DNA of 33,900 nt. Source: Planctomyces sp. (GTDB lineage Bacteria; Planctomycetota; Planctomycetia; Planctomycetales; Planctomycetaceae). The notes beneath the pieces are model-generated. The model searched no databases. It was not told the origin of the DNA and worked only from the letters and a program-made list of their open reading frames with translations. This document shows, one piece after another, positions 25,644-33,900 of the stretch; the first letter of the stretch is position 1; each line of letters opens with the position of its first letter. Made by a program: the position numbers and the translations under genes. The DNA is taken from assembly GCA_016795105.1 (NCBI GenBank), contig JAEUIH010000079.1, forward strand, positions 1 through 33,900, read 5' to 3'.

Positions 25644-26446
25644 TGTCGACAACTCTGACAGCAGGACCGGACCAGGAATGGGTCTTCTATGTAGCAGCAG
25701 AATCCGTCTCACGACTGTTTCCGCTGAGACTTGCTCGTGATGTCCGCATCGCCATCGATGCGAATACTTTGTGGGTGCGGGGACAAGGAATCGACGCACA
25801 GCGGTCGGTGGAATTGAGCACAATGGCGGACCGCGCTGTGTTGCTGATCGGCTCCGATGATCGACTGACTCCAGCAGGTGCAACGGTTCCCACCCAACAA
25901 CTGCCAAAACTCGATTGGATACCGATTTCCGAGTTTCTTGCAGCTGAAATACCAGAGCCAGCCTCGGCGCCATGGAGTCAGTTTCGAGTTCAACTCTGCC
26001 TCGTTCGGTCTGATGTGCCACGTCCCGAACAGGCGTTGCTGACGAACTGGTCTGAATTCCGACAATGGGGAATGACGGTTTCGGGAATCCGACTGAAACC
26101 TCTGCGTTTTGCTGTGTCAGGACAACGTGTCCTGGTAACGGGGCGACCATTACCTTCTTTGCGTGGAGACCGCTTCTGGATTGCCGGTCAGGTGCTTTTG
26201 CCGCTGGGTTTTCATTGGTCTCCTGCTGTCGACGAACACACGCTCAACGCAGTAATTCTGCGAACATCGTCCAGCAAGACAGAATCTTGCGGTGTTAACG
26301 CTGGCGAGAGAATGTTCTATCTCTGGAACAAGGAACTCAATCAGATCGATGCAATCCGCCAAACGGATTTCATTCCCGCAACACGGGCCAACATCTCCAG
26401 CACGGATCAGCATCTGTTCAACTCTCGGGGGCCGTATGGCGACTGA
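25643..26446 (+). CDS. Small bpX-type protein of the ternary system
   Basis: 267 residues, ATG 25643 overlapping the MoxR stop by one base. The protein is beta-rich: FYVAAESVSRLFPLRL, VRIAIDANTLWVRGQG, a central TVSGIRLKPLRFAVSGQRVLVTG and GDRFWIAGQVLLPLGFHW. It holds the conserved tail RMFYLWNKELNQIDAIRQTDFIPATRANI. I place it among the bpX modules (bpX0-bpX6) that were named for MoxR-vWA-propeller systems, because of its position between the MoxR and vWA genes and its strand-rich repeats; the exact class cannot be decided by eye. There is no signal peptide or membrane segment. It overlaps the following gene by 11 bp. Confidence 0.8.
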   Translation: MSTTLTAGPDQEWVFYVAAESVSRLFPLRLARDVRIAIDANTLWVRGQGIDAQRSVELSTMADRAVLLIGSDDRLTPAGATVPTQQLPKLDWIPISEFLAAEIPEPASAPWSQFRVQLCLVRSDVPRPEQALLTNWSEFRQWGMTVSGIRLKPLRFAVSGQRVLVTGRPLPSLRGDRFWIAGQVLLPLGFHWSPAVDEHTLNAVILRTSSSKTESCGVNAGERMFYLWNKELNQIDAIRQTDFIPATRANISSTDQHLFNSRGPYGD

Positions 26447-29372
26447 GACTGCCCGAAAGTTCTTTTGTGAAAATCGCTCCTGCCTGTTCCGCTGGGAAGA
26501 CCATGGTCGTGAACTGGTTTGGGGAAACCGATTGACCATCGCCTTTCACGAAGAACTGACCGTTGCTCTAAATTACCTGTCCGATGGGTGCATGCCGAGT
26601 TTCATGTCTCTGGCGCTGGCAATGTCCGTCATGCGAAGATCGTGGCCAGAGGTTGCTGATGGCATTACCAGAACTCTGCGTGCAATCACGAATTCAAAAA
26701 TTGCGGTGTTCGTACAAACCGACGAACAGTACAAAGAAGACATCGACAGCTGGCCGGAGACGCTCGAAAAGCTCAACGTTCTGCACGAGTATGTCAAGAC
26801 AAAGCCATCCCAACCAATCGATCGTGCAGAGATCCTTGTCGCTCTCTTCGGTCGACTTGAATCGCCATGGAGCGCTGCCGAGCAACAGGAAATTGCGGAA
26901 GCATTTCGAGCCGGACTGCCGCAGGAGTGGTTCCACCCAGCGATTGGCGGAATTCGAACGATTGCCCTGCCTACGAGCGATGCCGGTGAAGAATATCTGT
27001 CTGACAATCCCCCGTTGTTCAATAGTTTTTCGCGGGACCTGATTCAACTGTTGCGAAAGGCTCGTACGCTTTCAACGGGATTGAAACTCCTGGCGACTGA
27101 AGACGTGGAGTATCAGCTGCGAACGGGGCTTGATACTGAAATAGAACCTGCCCCGGTATCTCTCCTGGATCAATCGCTCCAGACACGTGCTCTGCTGAAT
27201 ACTCTGAAAGACGATCCGGAGTTCTCCGGACTTGCTCGCCTTACCCAACACCTGATGGCCGCCATTTCACTACCGGGAATGATGACGCAGAGTTCGGATT
27301 TGCCACTCGGAGGAATCTCTGATATTACGAATCGCGGTTCTCTTGATCGACTACTGCTCAGCGAACTTGCGTACGATGATTTGACACTTGCGACTCGAAT
27401 TGCACTCAACGAAGCCTTGTTCTTTCGCCGGGAAGTACCACCCGCTCCACAGGCGAAATCCAGACCGATTCTACTTGACAACAGTCTGCCCCTTTGGGGA
27501 ATCCCTCGTCTATATGGAACCGCCGTCGCACTTGCTGTTCAGGCACTGACGCCCGCCAGTGTGACGGTCGACTGCTTTCGCCCGCGCGGAAGCGAACTGC
27601 TGAATTTCAAGCTAAACGATCGGCAGAATCTTGTCGACCATCTGTCGCATCTGGAAGCAGCCGCCACTCCGGCCCGATGCATCAAGGCCTTTGCAGAACT
27701 CCTGAAGAAGAATTCGGACGCTTCAGAACCCGTTCTGATCACAACTCCGGACGTTCTGAAAGACTCGCAGTTTCTGACGATGCTCGACACGGAGTTCCCG
27801 GATGCTCTGTGGATTGTGGCGGCGGAAAGAGATGGCCGGATCGCTGTCCTCCATCGGACACGACAGGGAACCTCCGTTCAAAAACGTCTGCATTTGCCCC
27901 TTGAGGACATTCTCTCCGGGCGAACTACGGCAGCCATTCGAGATTCTGAGATTCCGCATTCCGTCCCGGCAATTCTGAAACTCGCTGACTTCCCGTTACG
28001 GCTTGCACATCATGTGCGCAGCGGACGAGTCTGGAAATGGGGCGAACATGCAATCTCAATATCCGATGACGGAAGGATCATGCTCTGGACGGATAAACGC
28101 CATGGCGCTATTCAGCTGGCAGCAGATGCCCACTTCGGCAGCAATAGTCAACTGTTTCTTGTCCGACGAAATCGGCAACTCGTTCGGTTCTTAGTGCAAA
28201 ACGAAGCAAAGTCCGCGTTTCTTGTCACCATCTTCTCCGGCAGCTGGGAAGTCACCCTGGTCGCAGCCGATCCGCGGCTTGAAGAAATCACTGACATTCG
28301 ACTTCACGAAAACACAGTTCTTGTCTTCGGAAGTCGGCACCGTAAGCGTACCGACTTGTGCTGCGCTATCGATGAATTCTCCGGGATGTATCTTGGTGAG
28401 CGGGAAATGCTCCCCGACGATCGAACTCGACGAGGCCGGGTCTACCGTCATGATGGTAAGTGGAGAGTGCTCTGCTGGACGAACGGCGTCAACGAGTGGA
28501 CCCAGCAGATTCTTCCAAAGGAACTGCAGTCCGCAAAGATCGTGGTTGAGGCAGAACCTGGGGAATTTTTGATCGTTAATGATAAGGATCAATTGGTCTT
28601 GCCCGCAGGCCCGGGTGGTACTGAAACAGTGTTTGATCACCTGCAACGACGACCGGTTCTGGAAATCTCCAGCAACGATTCATTCCTGCCCGGAAGCAGA
28701 AATCTGGTAGTGCGATGCGGTGCAGAACGTGCCCCCATGAGCCTCAATCTGGATACAAAGCAGCGAGAGTTTCCACGCGGTCCTCTGTCGATTGGGATCA
28801 ACGCCGTTGAGCAGGCCAGTTGCGAATCAATTGTCATGATTCGAACACCTCATTACCGATTTTCAATGGTGGGTGTCCGCAAAGATTCAGCGATCGTCCT
28901 TCGCGACAATCGTGGAGCACGATTTGAAATTGTACTTCTGGCCGATCAGAGTCAGATTGTGCTGATCGATGCGGCGAGGCTGCCACCCGTCTCTCCGGAG
29001 GTTCAATTTACGAGCTTCGAGCCTGAACCTAAGACTGCAGGTTGTAACTTCGAAATGCAGAAGGCCACACTTCCTGACGGAACGTGTATCTGGCTCGAAT
29101 CTCGCGGTCTGATGCACATCAAGAGCAGCAATGTCCAGCTGAAAGAAGTGACCCTGGTGATGAGAGACGGGCAACTCTCCGGCTGGTTATCTTCAGGCAC
29201 TGTCTTTGGTGAAGACTATCATGTGGAGTCACCTGATGACTCTCGTTTCAAGAGAGTTTTCGAACATCGAGTCAGTCCTCATGTCGCATGGATTCGTGTT
29301 ATACTGCCATGCATCTCGGAAGCATGTCGAGTACCTTCAGACGTTTCTGTAAACCATGACAAAGTGATGTGA
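26436..29372 (+). CDS. vWA-like domain joined to a beta-propeller (bpX1-type) protein
   Basis: 978 residues from ATG 26436 (GGGGG just upstream, MATETARKFFCENRS); the open frame starts at 26292 but that part lies over the previous gene. Residues 1-330 are mixed alpha/beta with a helical stretch. At about 342-475 is a vWA-like fold: strand RPILLDNSLPLWGIP, helix YGTAVALAVQAL, strand SVTVDCFRP, helix ARCIKAFAELL, strand EPVLITTPDVL and strand LWIVAAERDGR. The MIDAS position reads D348-N-S-L-P instead of D-x-S-x-S. From ~510 to the end come propeller-like repeats (RVWKWGEHAISISDDGRIMLW, SNSQLFLVRRNRQLVRFL). MoxR, vWA and propeller in one operon is the ternary-system signature. The stop overlaps the next start codon by four bases (GTGA). 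Confidence 0.85.
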   Translation: MATETARKFFCENRSCLFRWEDHGRELVWGNRLTIAFHEELTVALNYLSDGCMPSFMSLALAMSVMRRSWPEVADGITRTLRAITNSKIAVFVQTDEQYKEDIDSWPETLEKLNVLHEYVKTKPSQPIDRAEILVALFGRLESPWSAAEQQEIAEAFRAGLPQEWFHPAIGGIRTIALPTSDAGEEYLSDNPPLFNSFSRDLIQLLRKARTLSTGLKLLATEDVEYQLRTGLDTEIEPAPVSLLDQSLQTRALLNTLKDDPEFSGLARLTQHLMAAISLPGMMTQSSDLPLGGISDITNRGSLDRLLLSELAYDDLTLATRIALNEALFFRREVPPAPQAKSRPILLDNSLPLWGIPRLYGTAVALAVQALTPASVTVDCFRPRGSELLNFKLNDRQNLVDHLSHLEAAATPARCIKAFAELLKKNSDASEPVLITTPDVLKDSQFLTMLDTEFPDALWIVAAERDGRIAVLHRTRQGTSVQKRLHLPLEDILSGRTTAAIRDSEIPHSVPAILKLADFPLRLAHHVRSGRVWKWGEHAISISDDGRIMLWTDKRHGAIQLAADAHFGSNSQLFLVRRNRQLVRFLVQNEAKSAFLVTIFSGSWEVTLVAADPRLEEITDIRLHENTVLVFGSRHRKRTDLCCAIDEFSGMYLGEREMLPDDRTRRGRVYRHDGKWRVLCWTNGVNEWTQQILPKELQSAKIVVEAEPGEFLIVNDKDQLVLPAGPGGTETVFDHLQRRPVLEISSNDSFLPGSRNLVVRCGAERAPMSLNLDTKQREFPRGPLSIGINAVEQASCESIVMIRTPHYRFSMVGVRKDSAIVLRDNRGARFEIVLLADQSQIVLIDAARLPPVSPEVQFTSFEPEPKTAGCNFEMQKATLPDGTCIWLESRGLMHIKSSNVQLKEVTLVMRDGQLSGWLSSGTVFGEDYHVESPDDSRFKRVFEHRVSPHVAWIRVILPCISEACRVPSDVSVNHDKVM

Positions 29373-32347
29373 ATTCGCGAGTAGCCATGGATATCCGCGT
29401 CAAACTTCAAATTCGGAAAGAAGCCGACAGAGCATTCGCTGCTGCAATTCTTCTCTCCGGATGTCCGGCGGACGAGTGGATTGCAGCGATCTGTGAAGCT
29501 GGCCCCGAAGCCGCGAAGGCTGAAATCCTGTTGATGCCGACGGGGCCTGACGCGAATAGGAACAACCCTGATGTCGTGCTGATTTGGCAGGATACCAGAA
29601 TTGCGCGTCAGTTCTTCGAGTCTCTGCATACACGACGTCGACCGCTGACCGGCGTTCTCTACCAACGCATCGCAGAGAGACTGTATTTCCCTCTCGATGC
29701 GGAACTCGTTCCGGAAGTCACGGTGTCGGAGGTGCGGGTCTGGCTGGCGGACCGTCCCGGCGGCATCAGCCTGTGGCACCCGATTTTCGGGCTTACCGTC
29801 TGGCCAAAAGCTTCACAACTGTCGCTCGCTGAACTCATCTCATCTCCGTTAGTCAATGACACCAGTTGGATTGATGCTCAGACCGGACCGCAGCTGAATG
29901 ATCGAATTCAGTGGATCCGTCCTGAAATGCGGCTGCCAGGAGTATCCCCGATTGATGAGGGGAAAGACGATATTGGAGAGTCCGAAGGAAAATTTGACGA
30001 CCTGCCTTCCTCACCCAACGAAAAACCTCCCGGCCCCGGCAGCAGAGGTACCAGGTCTGTTCGAAACTGGATCGCCGGTCAGATTACAAAGTGGACTCAA
30101 TCCGGCGGCAAACAGAGCGAAAGTCGGTCTGGTTCTGGTGCAGGTGCAGGCTCCGGTGCAGGAGCAGGCGAGTCTCTGATTTCCAGACTTCGAAACTGGG
30201 CGGCTCAGGTACACAGCGAACAAAGTCAGGAAGAACAGTCGCGGCTTCAGCAACAGCGAGATAACGAGCTTCAGCGGTTAATGGACATGCTGGAGAAAGA
30301 CCCGGACATGGGGCTGAAATACGCGCTGCCGATGGGGCCGGGGAGTGAAGACCAGCGACGGACTCACAGTCAGGACGGGCAGCTCGGTGAACGAACTCCG
30401 GAGTTTAATCGCGGTGGACTGAATTCCTCCGGTGAAGGAGACGCATGGGTTGTCTCGTGGCAAACTCATGCGAAACTGATTCAAAGATATCGGGACCTTG
30501 CTCAGCGCGAAATGCGGCTTGGGCGTTACAAAAGAGCCGCATACATCTATGCACACCTTCTGCGTGATTTCGACGCCGCGGCGTCTGCTCTCAGAGAAGG
30601 TGGCCTGCATCATGATGCTGCAATGGTGTACCTTGAACATCTCCGTCGTCCATTGACTGCGGCTCAGTGTTTTCGTGACGGTGGATTCTGGGAAGAAGCA
30701 CTGCAGATTTATTTGAACCATTCAAACTGGCTGGAAGCAGCTGACCTCGCACATGAGCTGCGCCGTTATGAAGAATCACGCAACTATGTCATGAAAGCTG
30801 TTGATGCTCATATCAACCGGAAGGAGTTCTCAGAAGCCGCTCAGCTCACGGACCGGCGACTCGATGACGTGAACGAAGCCGTTGCAATCTGGTATCGCGG
30901 TTGGGAATCCGGTAGCGTTTCCGGAAGACGTTGTTTTGAACAAATGCTGCAAATGCACGCACGTCGAGGAAGTCATCAGGAAGCAATTCGATCGATGCAA
31001 CAGTTCGTTCAGTGCCACTTCGGGCGTCCCGGGTTGAGCGGAGCAGCATTGACCGTCTGCAGTGCAACGGCTGTGGATTACCCGGACCAGCAAGTCTGTG
31101 ATGCCGCCAGATCTTTGACATGGCAGCTCGCCGAAACAGTTCTGGCAGGAAATGATTCAACTCAACAACAGACTGCGCTGACAAATCTCAGGGTCATCGC
31201 CAAACAGGACCTGCTGTTGACTCGAGACACCCAAAGATACTCGGATGCACTGCTGAGGCAGAACAAAGAGAATCTCGTCAGGCAATCCGCGGGCCGCCGC
31301 TCTCTTCGGGAAATGCCGATTGCTGCCACGTTCGCACTGCCCACATCGTTCAATGGCGCAACGGATACTCGCTGGATGAACGTTGTCAGCAATGGCCTGA
31401 CCGCGTTCGCGATTGGCACTGCGAATGCTGAGCAAACGCTGGTCTTGTTTAGAAAGCCGATTCAGTGGCTAAGGTCCGACGTTCCGTCGTACAGTAATAC
31501 CAATATTCTGGCAAATCAATCCGGGCACGCCTTCTCTAAATGTCAGCTTCGTACTTATACCGTCAATCGCAGCCAGATCTGGCTGCATCGCCCCGAAGCT
31601 GATTTGAACTGGAATCCGGGTTCTGTGCGTGCTCTCAATGATGACCCTGCGTTCTTTAAGATCCTCCCAACTCCTCGAAGTATACTCTTCGATTTTCGAC
31701 AACAGGCTGACGGCACAATCCATGCACTGGTTTGGGACGAAATCGAACACTTCAGTCTGCTGACCATTGGAGGACATGGAGCAATCCGCCAGTCGGTCCG
31801 AATTCTGTTCTCCGGAATGCCTATTCATGAGGGTACTCCAGTAGATTCGATTCGAGTCACTTCACGTAACCAAAGATTTTTTGTCTGCTTCGGTCGAAGC
31901 ATGTTCGCAATGCCGGTGGATTCGGAAGCAACAGTTGACGACACGGTTGAAATCGAAGGGCAAATGATTCCCAAAGTCCAATTCCCGGATTACCCCACAG
32001 ATATCGTCATATCGCCTGAGACGACTACAACTCGCCTGGTCTTTCCTTTAAGTCAGGGACTAATCGCATACTGGGACTCCGGCGGAGCTTCGTGCAGCTT
32101 CGGAACCGACCTGGTCGAGCCCAAAGCCACATTCACACCGAACGGTATCTGTGTGGCAGTCTGCACGGCCTCACGTCGAATTGAAGCATACCAACTCATC
32201 AGCGGTGAAGCGAAGTGCATCGCTGAAGCTTCCGAAGTCCATGGGACCTCGCGTATCGTCAGCGTTATCCCCGGTCCTTCCCCGAATCACGTCGTGGTGA
32301 TTACGGAGAATGGTCATTGCTACCAATATCTGGTCCCGGTCCGATAG
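29369..32347 (+). CDS. Large bpX + helical-repeat + beta-propeller protein of the ternary system
   Basis: 992 residues from GTG 29369 (overlapping the previous stop); ATG 29387 (MDIRVKLQIR) is an alternative with no better ribosome site. Residues 1-185 are a bpX-type beta domain (EVTVSEVRVWLADRPGGISL, WHPIFGLTVWP). A disordered linker follows (190-280) with a Ser/Gly/Ala run GSGAGAGSGAGAGE. Residues ~365-550 form TPR-like helical repeats: RYKRAAYIYAHLL, DAAASALREGG, HDAAMVYLEHL, TAAQCFRDGGFWEEALQIYL, KEFSEAAQLTDRRL. From about 650 to the end is a propeller-like array of strands (TDTRWMNVVSNGLTAFAIG, SRIVSVIPGPSPNHVVVIT). This architecture suggests a scaffold that recruits targets. Last gene of the operon; the next gene is convergent, 29 bp away. 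Confidence 0.85.
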   Translation: MNSRVAMDIRVKLQIRKEADRAFAAAILLSGCPADEWIAAICEAGPEAAKAEILLMPTGPDANRNNPDVVLIWQDTRIARQFFESLHTRRRPLTGVLYQRIAERLYFPLDAELVPEVTVSEVRVWLADRPGGISLWHPIFGLTVWPKASQLSLAELISSPLVNDTSWIDAQTGPQLNDRIQWIRPEMRLPGVSPIDEGKDDIGESEGKFDDLPSSPNEKPPGPGSRGTRSVRNWIAGQITKWTQSGGKQSESRSGSGAGAGSGAGAGESLISRLRNWAAQVHSEQSQEEQSRLQQQRDNELQRLMDMLEKDPDMGLKYALPMGPGSEDQRRTHSQDGQLGERTPEFNRGGLNSSGEGDAWVVSWQTHAKLIQRYRDLAQREMRLGRYKRAAYIYAHLLRDFDAAASALREGGLHHDAAMVYLEHLRRPLTAAQCFRDGGFWEEALQIYLNHSNWLEAADLAHELRRYEESRNYVMKAVDAHINRKEFSEAAQLTDRRLDDVNEAVAIWYRGWESGSVSGRRCFEQMLQMHARRGSHQEAIRSMQQFVQCHFGRPGLSGAALTVCSATAVDYPDQQVCDAARSLTWQLAETVLAGNDSTQQQTALTNLRVIAKQDLLLTRDTQRYSDALLRQNKENLVRQSAGRRSLREMPIAATFALPTSFNGATDTRWMNVVSNGLTAFAIGTANAEQTLVLFRKPIQWLRSDVPSYSNTNILANQSGHAFSKCQLRTYTVNRSQIWLHRPEADLNWNPGSVRALNDDPAFFKILPTPRSILFDFRQQADGTIHALVWDEIEHFSLLTIGGHGAIRQSVRILFSGMPIHEGTPVDSIRVTSRNQRFFVCFGRSMFAMPVDSEATVDDTVEIEGQMIPKVQFPDYPTDIVISPETTTTRLVFPLSQGLIAYWDSGGASCSFGTDLVEPKATFTPNGICVAVCTASRRIEAYQLISGEAKCIAEASEVHGTSRIVSVIPGPSPNHVVVITENGHCYQYLVPVR

Positions 32348-32376
32348 CTTTCAATTACTTAACCAGCGACAGTCGA

Positions 32377-33069
32377 TCAGCGTTCGGGAACGGACACAGG
32401 CTGGCCGTTGTGTGTCTGGTTAAGCGACAAAATGAATGGCACGGCTCGGGTTGCCCATTCTTCGGGCGACGGAAACGAAGAAGCACCATTGCTGAAACAA
32501 CTCTGAAGCATTTCGGTATTGATGATTCCAGGATTCAGAGGTACTGCAGCCATGGTCGAAGGCAGTTCCGCTGCCAGTGCCTGTGTCAATCCTTCGATTG
32601 CCCACTTTGTAGCACAATATGGTGCGACATCCGCAGCGACGGACCGGCCCCAACCGGAACTGAAGTTGACAATCACACCGCGCCCGGTCTTCAGCATCTC
32701 CGGCAGAAATCCACGAATCGTGTTTGCCGTTCCGCTGACATTAACTGCAAATAAACGGTCAAACTCAGAGGCCGAAATTTTCCAGAGTGGCGCATTCTCA
32801 TTAATGATGGCGGCGTTGTTGATCAGTAAGTCCGGGGTCCCCCAGTTCCTGAGTACCTCAGAGGACCACTTTTCAACATCGCCAGCACTGGAGACATCAA
32901 CCGTATCGAATCGATGTTCCTGTGGGAATCCTGAAGCCAGTCGAGCAACGTGCTGATTCGATGTTCCACATCCGCACACCAGATGCCCGGCTGCAATCAG
33001 CCGCCGAGTCATAGCGAGCCCCAGACCTCGAGTAGCCCCGGTGATGACGATCCTGCGACTGTTGGACAT
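32377..33069 (-). CDS. Short-chain dehydrogenase/reductase (SDR), classical type
   Basis: 230 residues. Rossmann dinucleotide motif TGATRGLG (10-17), NNAA (84-87) stabilising the sheet, Ser138 (NFSSGWG), and catalytic Y151-x-x-x-K155 (YCATK). The adenine-site Asp DV at 58-59 is present. NAD(P)-linked oxidoreductase; substrate unknown. The start is ATG 33069 with GAAAG upstream. Convergent to the ternary operon and divergent from the VOC gene; nothing links it functionally to either. Confidence 0.95.
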   Translation of the reverse strand: MSNSRRIVITGATRGLGLAMTRRLIAAGHLVCGCGTSNQHVARLASGFPQEHRFDTVDVSSAGDVEKWSSEVLRNWGTPDLLINNAAIINENAPLWKISASEFDRLFAVNVSGTANTIRGFLPEMLKTGRGVIVNFSSGWGRSVAADVAPYCATKWAIEGLTQALAAELPSTMAAVPLNPGIINTEMLQSCFSNGASSFPSPEEWATRAVPFILSLNQTHNGQPVSVPER

Positions 33070-33164
33070 TCTGTTCTGCTTTCCTTCACCTGACAGTTAC
33101 AATCTGCGTTGAATAATCCCGGTTGAACATTACAAAAAGACTTTCCAACAGTGAAGCGGATCTT

Positions 33165-33839
33165 ATGAATCTCAGGATCGACCATCTTGTCATTACATGC
33201 GGGTCACTTGACGCCGGAGGAAAGTTGATCGAGCAACTGTTGGGTGTAAAAATGATGCCAGGTGGTGAACATCCTCGAATGGGGACTCACAATCTGCTGC
33301 TCAGAACCGGTCCACAGACCTACCTTGAAGTCATTTCTGTCAATCCGCTGGCCACGCCGCCAGATCGACCTCGCTGGTTTCAGATGGATTCTCTCCATTC
33401 AGACTCGCCGCCACGCCTCTCTACCTGGGTGGCTCAAACCGACCAAATTCATGACGCAGCAATTCAACTGGATTATGACAAGGGTTCAATACAGGAAATG
33501 TCCAGAGGCGACCTGAAATGGCACATCACAATACCAAATGATGGACGATTGGCCGAAGGTGGTTGTCTCCCATCATTGATTCAATGGGACGATCAACGAC
33601 ACCCAACACAACGGCTACCAGACTCCGAAGTCACACTCAAACGACTTGAATTATTTGTACCAAAAGACTCCAGACTCCGGTCGCTTCCGAGATCTCCTGA
33701 GATCGTGATTCACCTATGCAAACCACTCGAATCACCAAACCTAGTCGCATTCCTCGCCACCCCCAACGGCCACATCTCCCTCTCCAGTTTAACGGCTAGC
33801 CGCAGGCGTCAGCGGTTTAACGGCAATACCGTTCAATGA
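33165..33839 (+). CDS. Glyoxalase-3/VOC-like protein with a REP-derived C-terminus
   Basis: 224 residues from ATG 33165 (MNLRIDHLVITCGSLDAG), a good VOC start; the frame is open from 33123 but that part looks non-coding. Blocks IDHLVITCGSLD, LLGVKMMPGGEHPRMGTHNLLLR and YLEVISVNP fit the Glyoxalase_3-like group (metal/substrate-binding H, G-T-x-N, E). Middle part WHITIPNDGRLAEGG and the second half VTLKRLELFVPKDSR complete the two-module fold. Residues ~208-224 (SLTASRRRQRFNGNTVQ) are translated from the REP-like repeat at 33786-33836, which supplies the stop codon; the original end was probably lost or shortened. Family function unknown. Confidence 0.85.
   Translation: MNLRIDHLVITCGSLDAGGKLIEQLLGVKMMPGGEHPRMGTHNLLLRTGPQTYLEVISVNPLATPPDRPRWFQMDSLHSDSPPRLSTWVAQTDQIHDAAIQLDYDKGSIQEMSRGDLKWHITIPNDGRLAEGGCLPSLIQWDDQRHPTQRLPDSEVTLKRLELFVPKDSRLRSLPRSPEIVIHLCKPLESPNLVAFLATPNGHISLSSLTASRRRQRFNGNTVQ
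33786..33836 (+). repeat. REP-like unit at the end of the VOC gene
   Basis: TTTAACGGCTAGCCGCAGG + CGTC, followed by a degenerate second unit GGTTTAACGGCAATACCGT, which can fold (ACGG-CAATA-CCGT). It matches the units of the inverted repeat at 3643-3698 and 3928-3983 (one change, G to T, in the first unit). It lies within the reading frame of the 33165-33839 gene. Confidence 0.8.
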
Positions 33840-33900
33840 AGCATAACTATTGTCTGTTCAAAGGTTTTCGTTAACGGTTTTCGCTTGCGATCTTTGGGTC

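Noticed and set aside
26292-26435. N-terminal extension of the vWA-propeller protein
   Set aside because: It lies wholly over the end of the preceding bpX gene in another frame and looks non-coding; ATG 26436 has a ribosome-binding site and gives a typical overlap.

Overview
The window looks like chromosomal DNA of a planctomycete, probably of the Planctomycetaceae/Gimesiaceae type (for example the Fuerstiella or Gimesia area; genus not resolved). The evidence is a TIGR04137-type small basic protein (a family confined to the PVC group), an enolase gene followed by an FtsB/DivIC-like gene, a complete MoxR / vWA / beta-propeller (bpX) ternary operon, a doubled circularly permuted ATP-grasp / alpha-E / transglutaminase locus, and REP-like intergenic repeats. 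These assignments come from motif reading only; no database search was run.

Layout. (1) 1-4250 is a decayed accessory region. It holds the tail of an unknown gene, a probably frameshifted polymorphic-toxin C-terminus with a putative immunity gene, a small 'MKTF' gene and a degenerate second copy of part of it, two pieces of an Rhs/YD-repeat protein, an Rpn-family nuclease gene, a 3' fragment of tRNA-Ala(GGC) that resembles an integration scar, and a 56-bp inverted repeat made of REP-like units. (2) 4142-7441 (minus): FtsB-like gene, enolase and a class V aminotransferase. (3) 7675-11034 (minus): an ABC ATPase, an FtsX/LolC-type permease and an exported, membrane-anchored, possibly LolA-like protein. 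(4) 11346-11813: a PhnB-like VOC protein. (5) 11958-21356 (plus): five genes carrying two sets of ATP-grasp, alpha-E and transglutaminase modules, one as separate genes plus a giant transglutaminase-DUF2126 protein, the other with ATP-grasp and alpha-E fused plus a short transglutaminase. (6) 21541-21741: small basic protein with a candidate promoter and a clear rho-independent terminator. (7) 21882-32347 (plus): a GH3-type acyl-amido synthetase, an unrecognised 263-aa protein, a MoxR AAA+ ATPase, a small bpX-type protein, a vWA + propeller protein and a helical-repeat + propeller protein, all packed with gaps of 35 bp or less or with overlaps. (8) 32377-33839: a minus-strand SDR and a plus-strand glyoxalase-like gene whose 3' end runs into a REP-like repeat.

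How the genes fit together. The strongest biological story is 21882-32347: a likely nucleotide-dependent ternary system of the kind described computationally as a biological-conflict or regulated-effector system (MoxR ATPase + vWA + bpX propellers), here starting with a GH3 enzyme and an unknown protein. Next to it lies a peptide-ligase/transglutaminase locus of the amidoligase type. Whether the two loci cooperate is not visible in the sequence. The left 4.2 kb shows repeated insertion and decay, including an apparent replacement of the end of the FtsB-like gene by antisense Rhs DNA.
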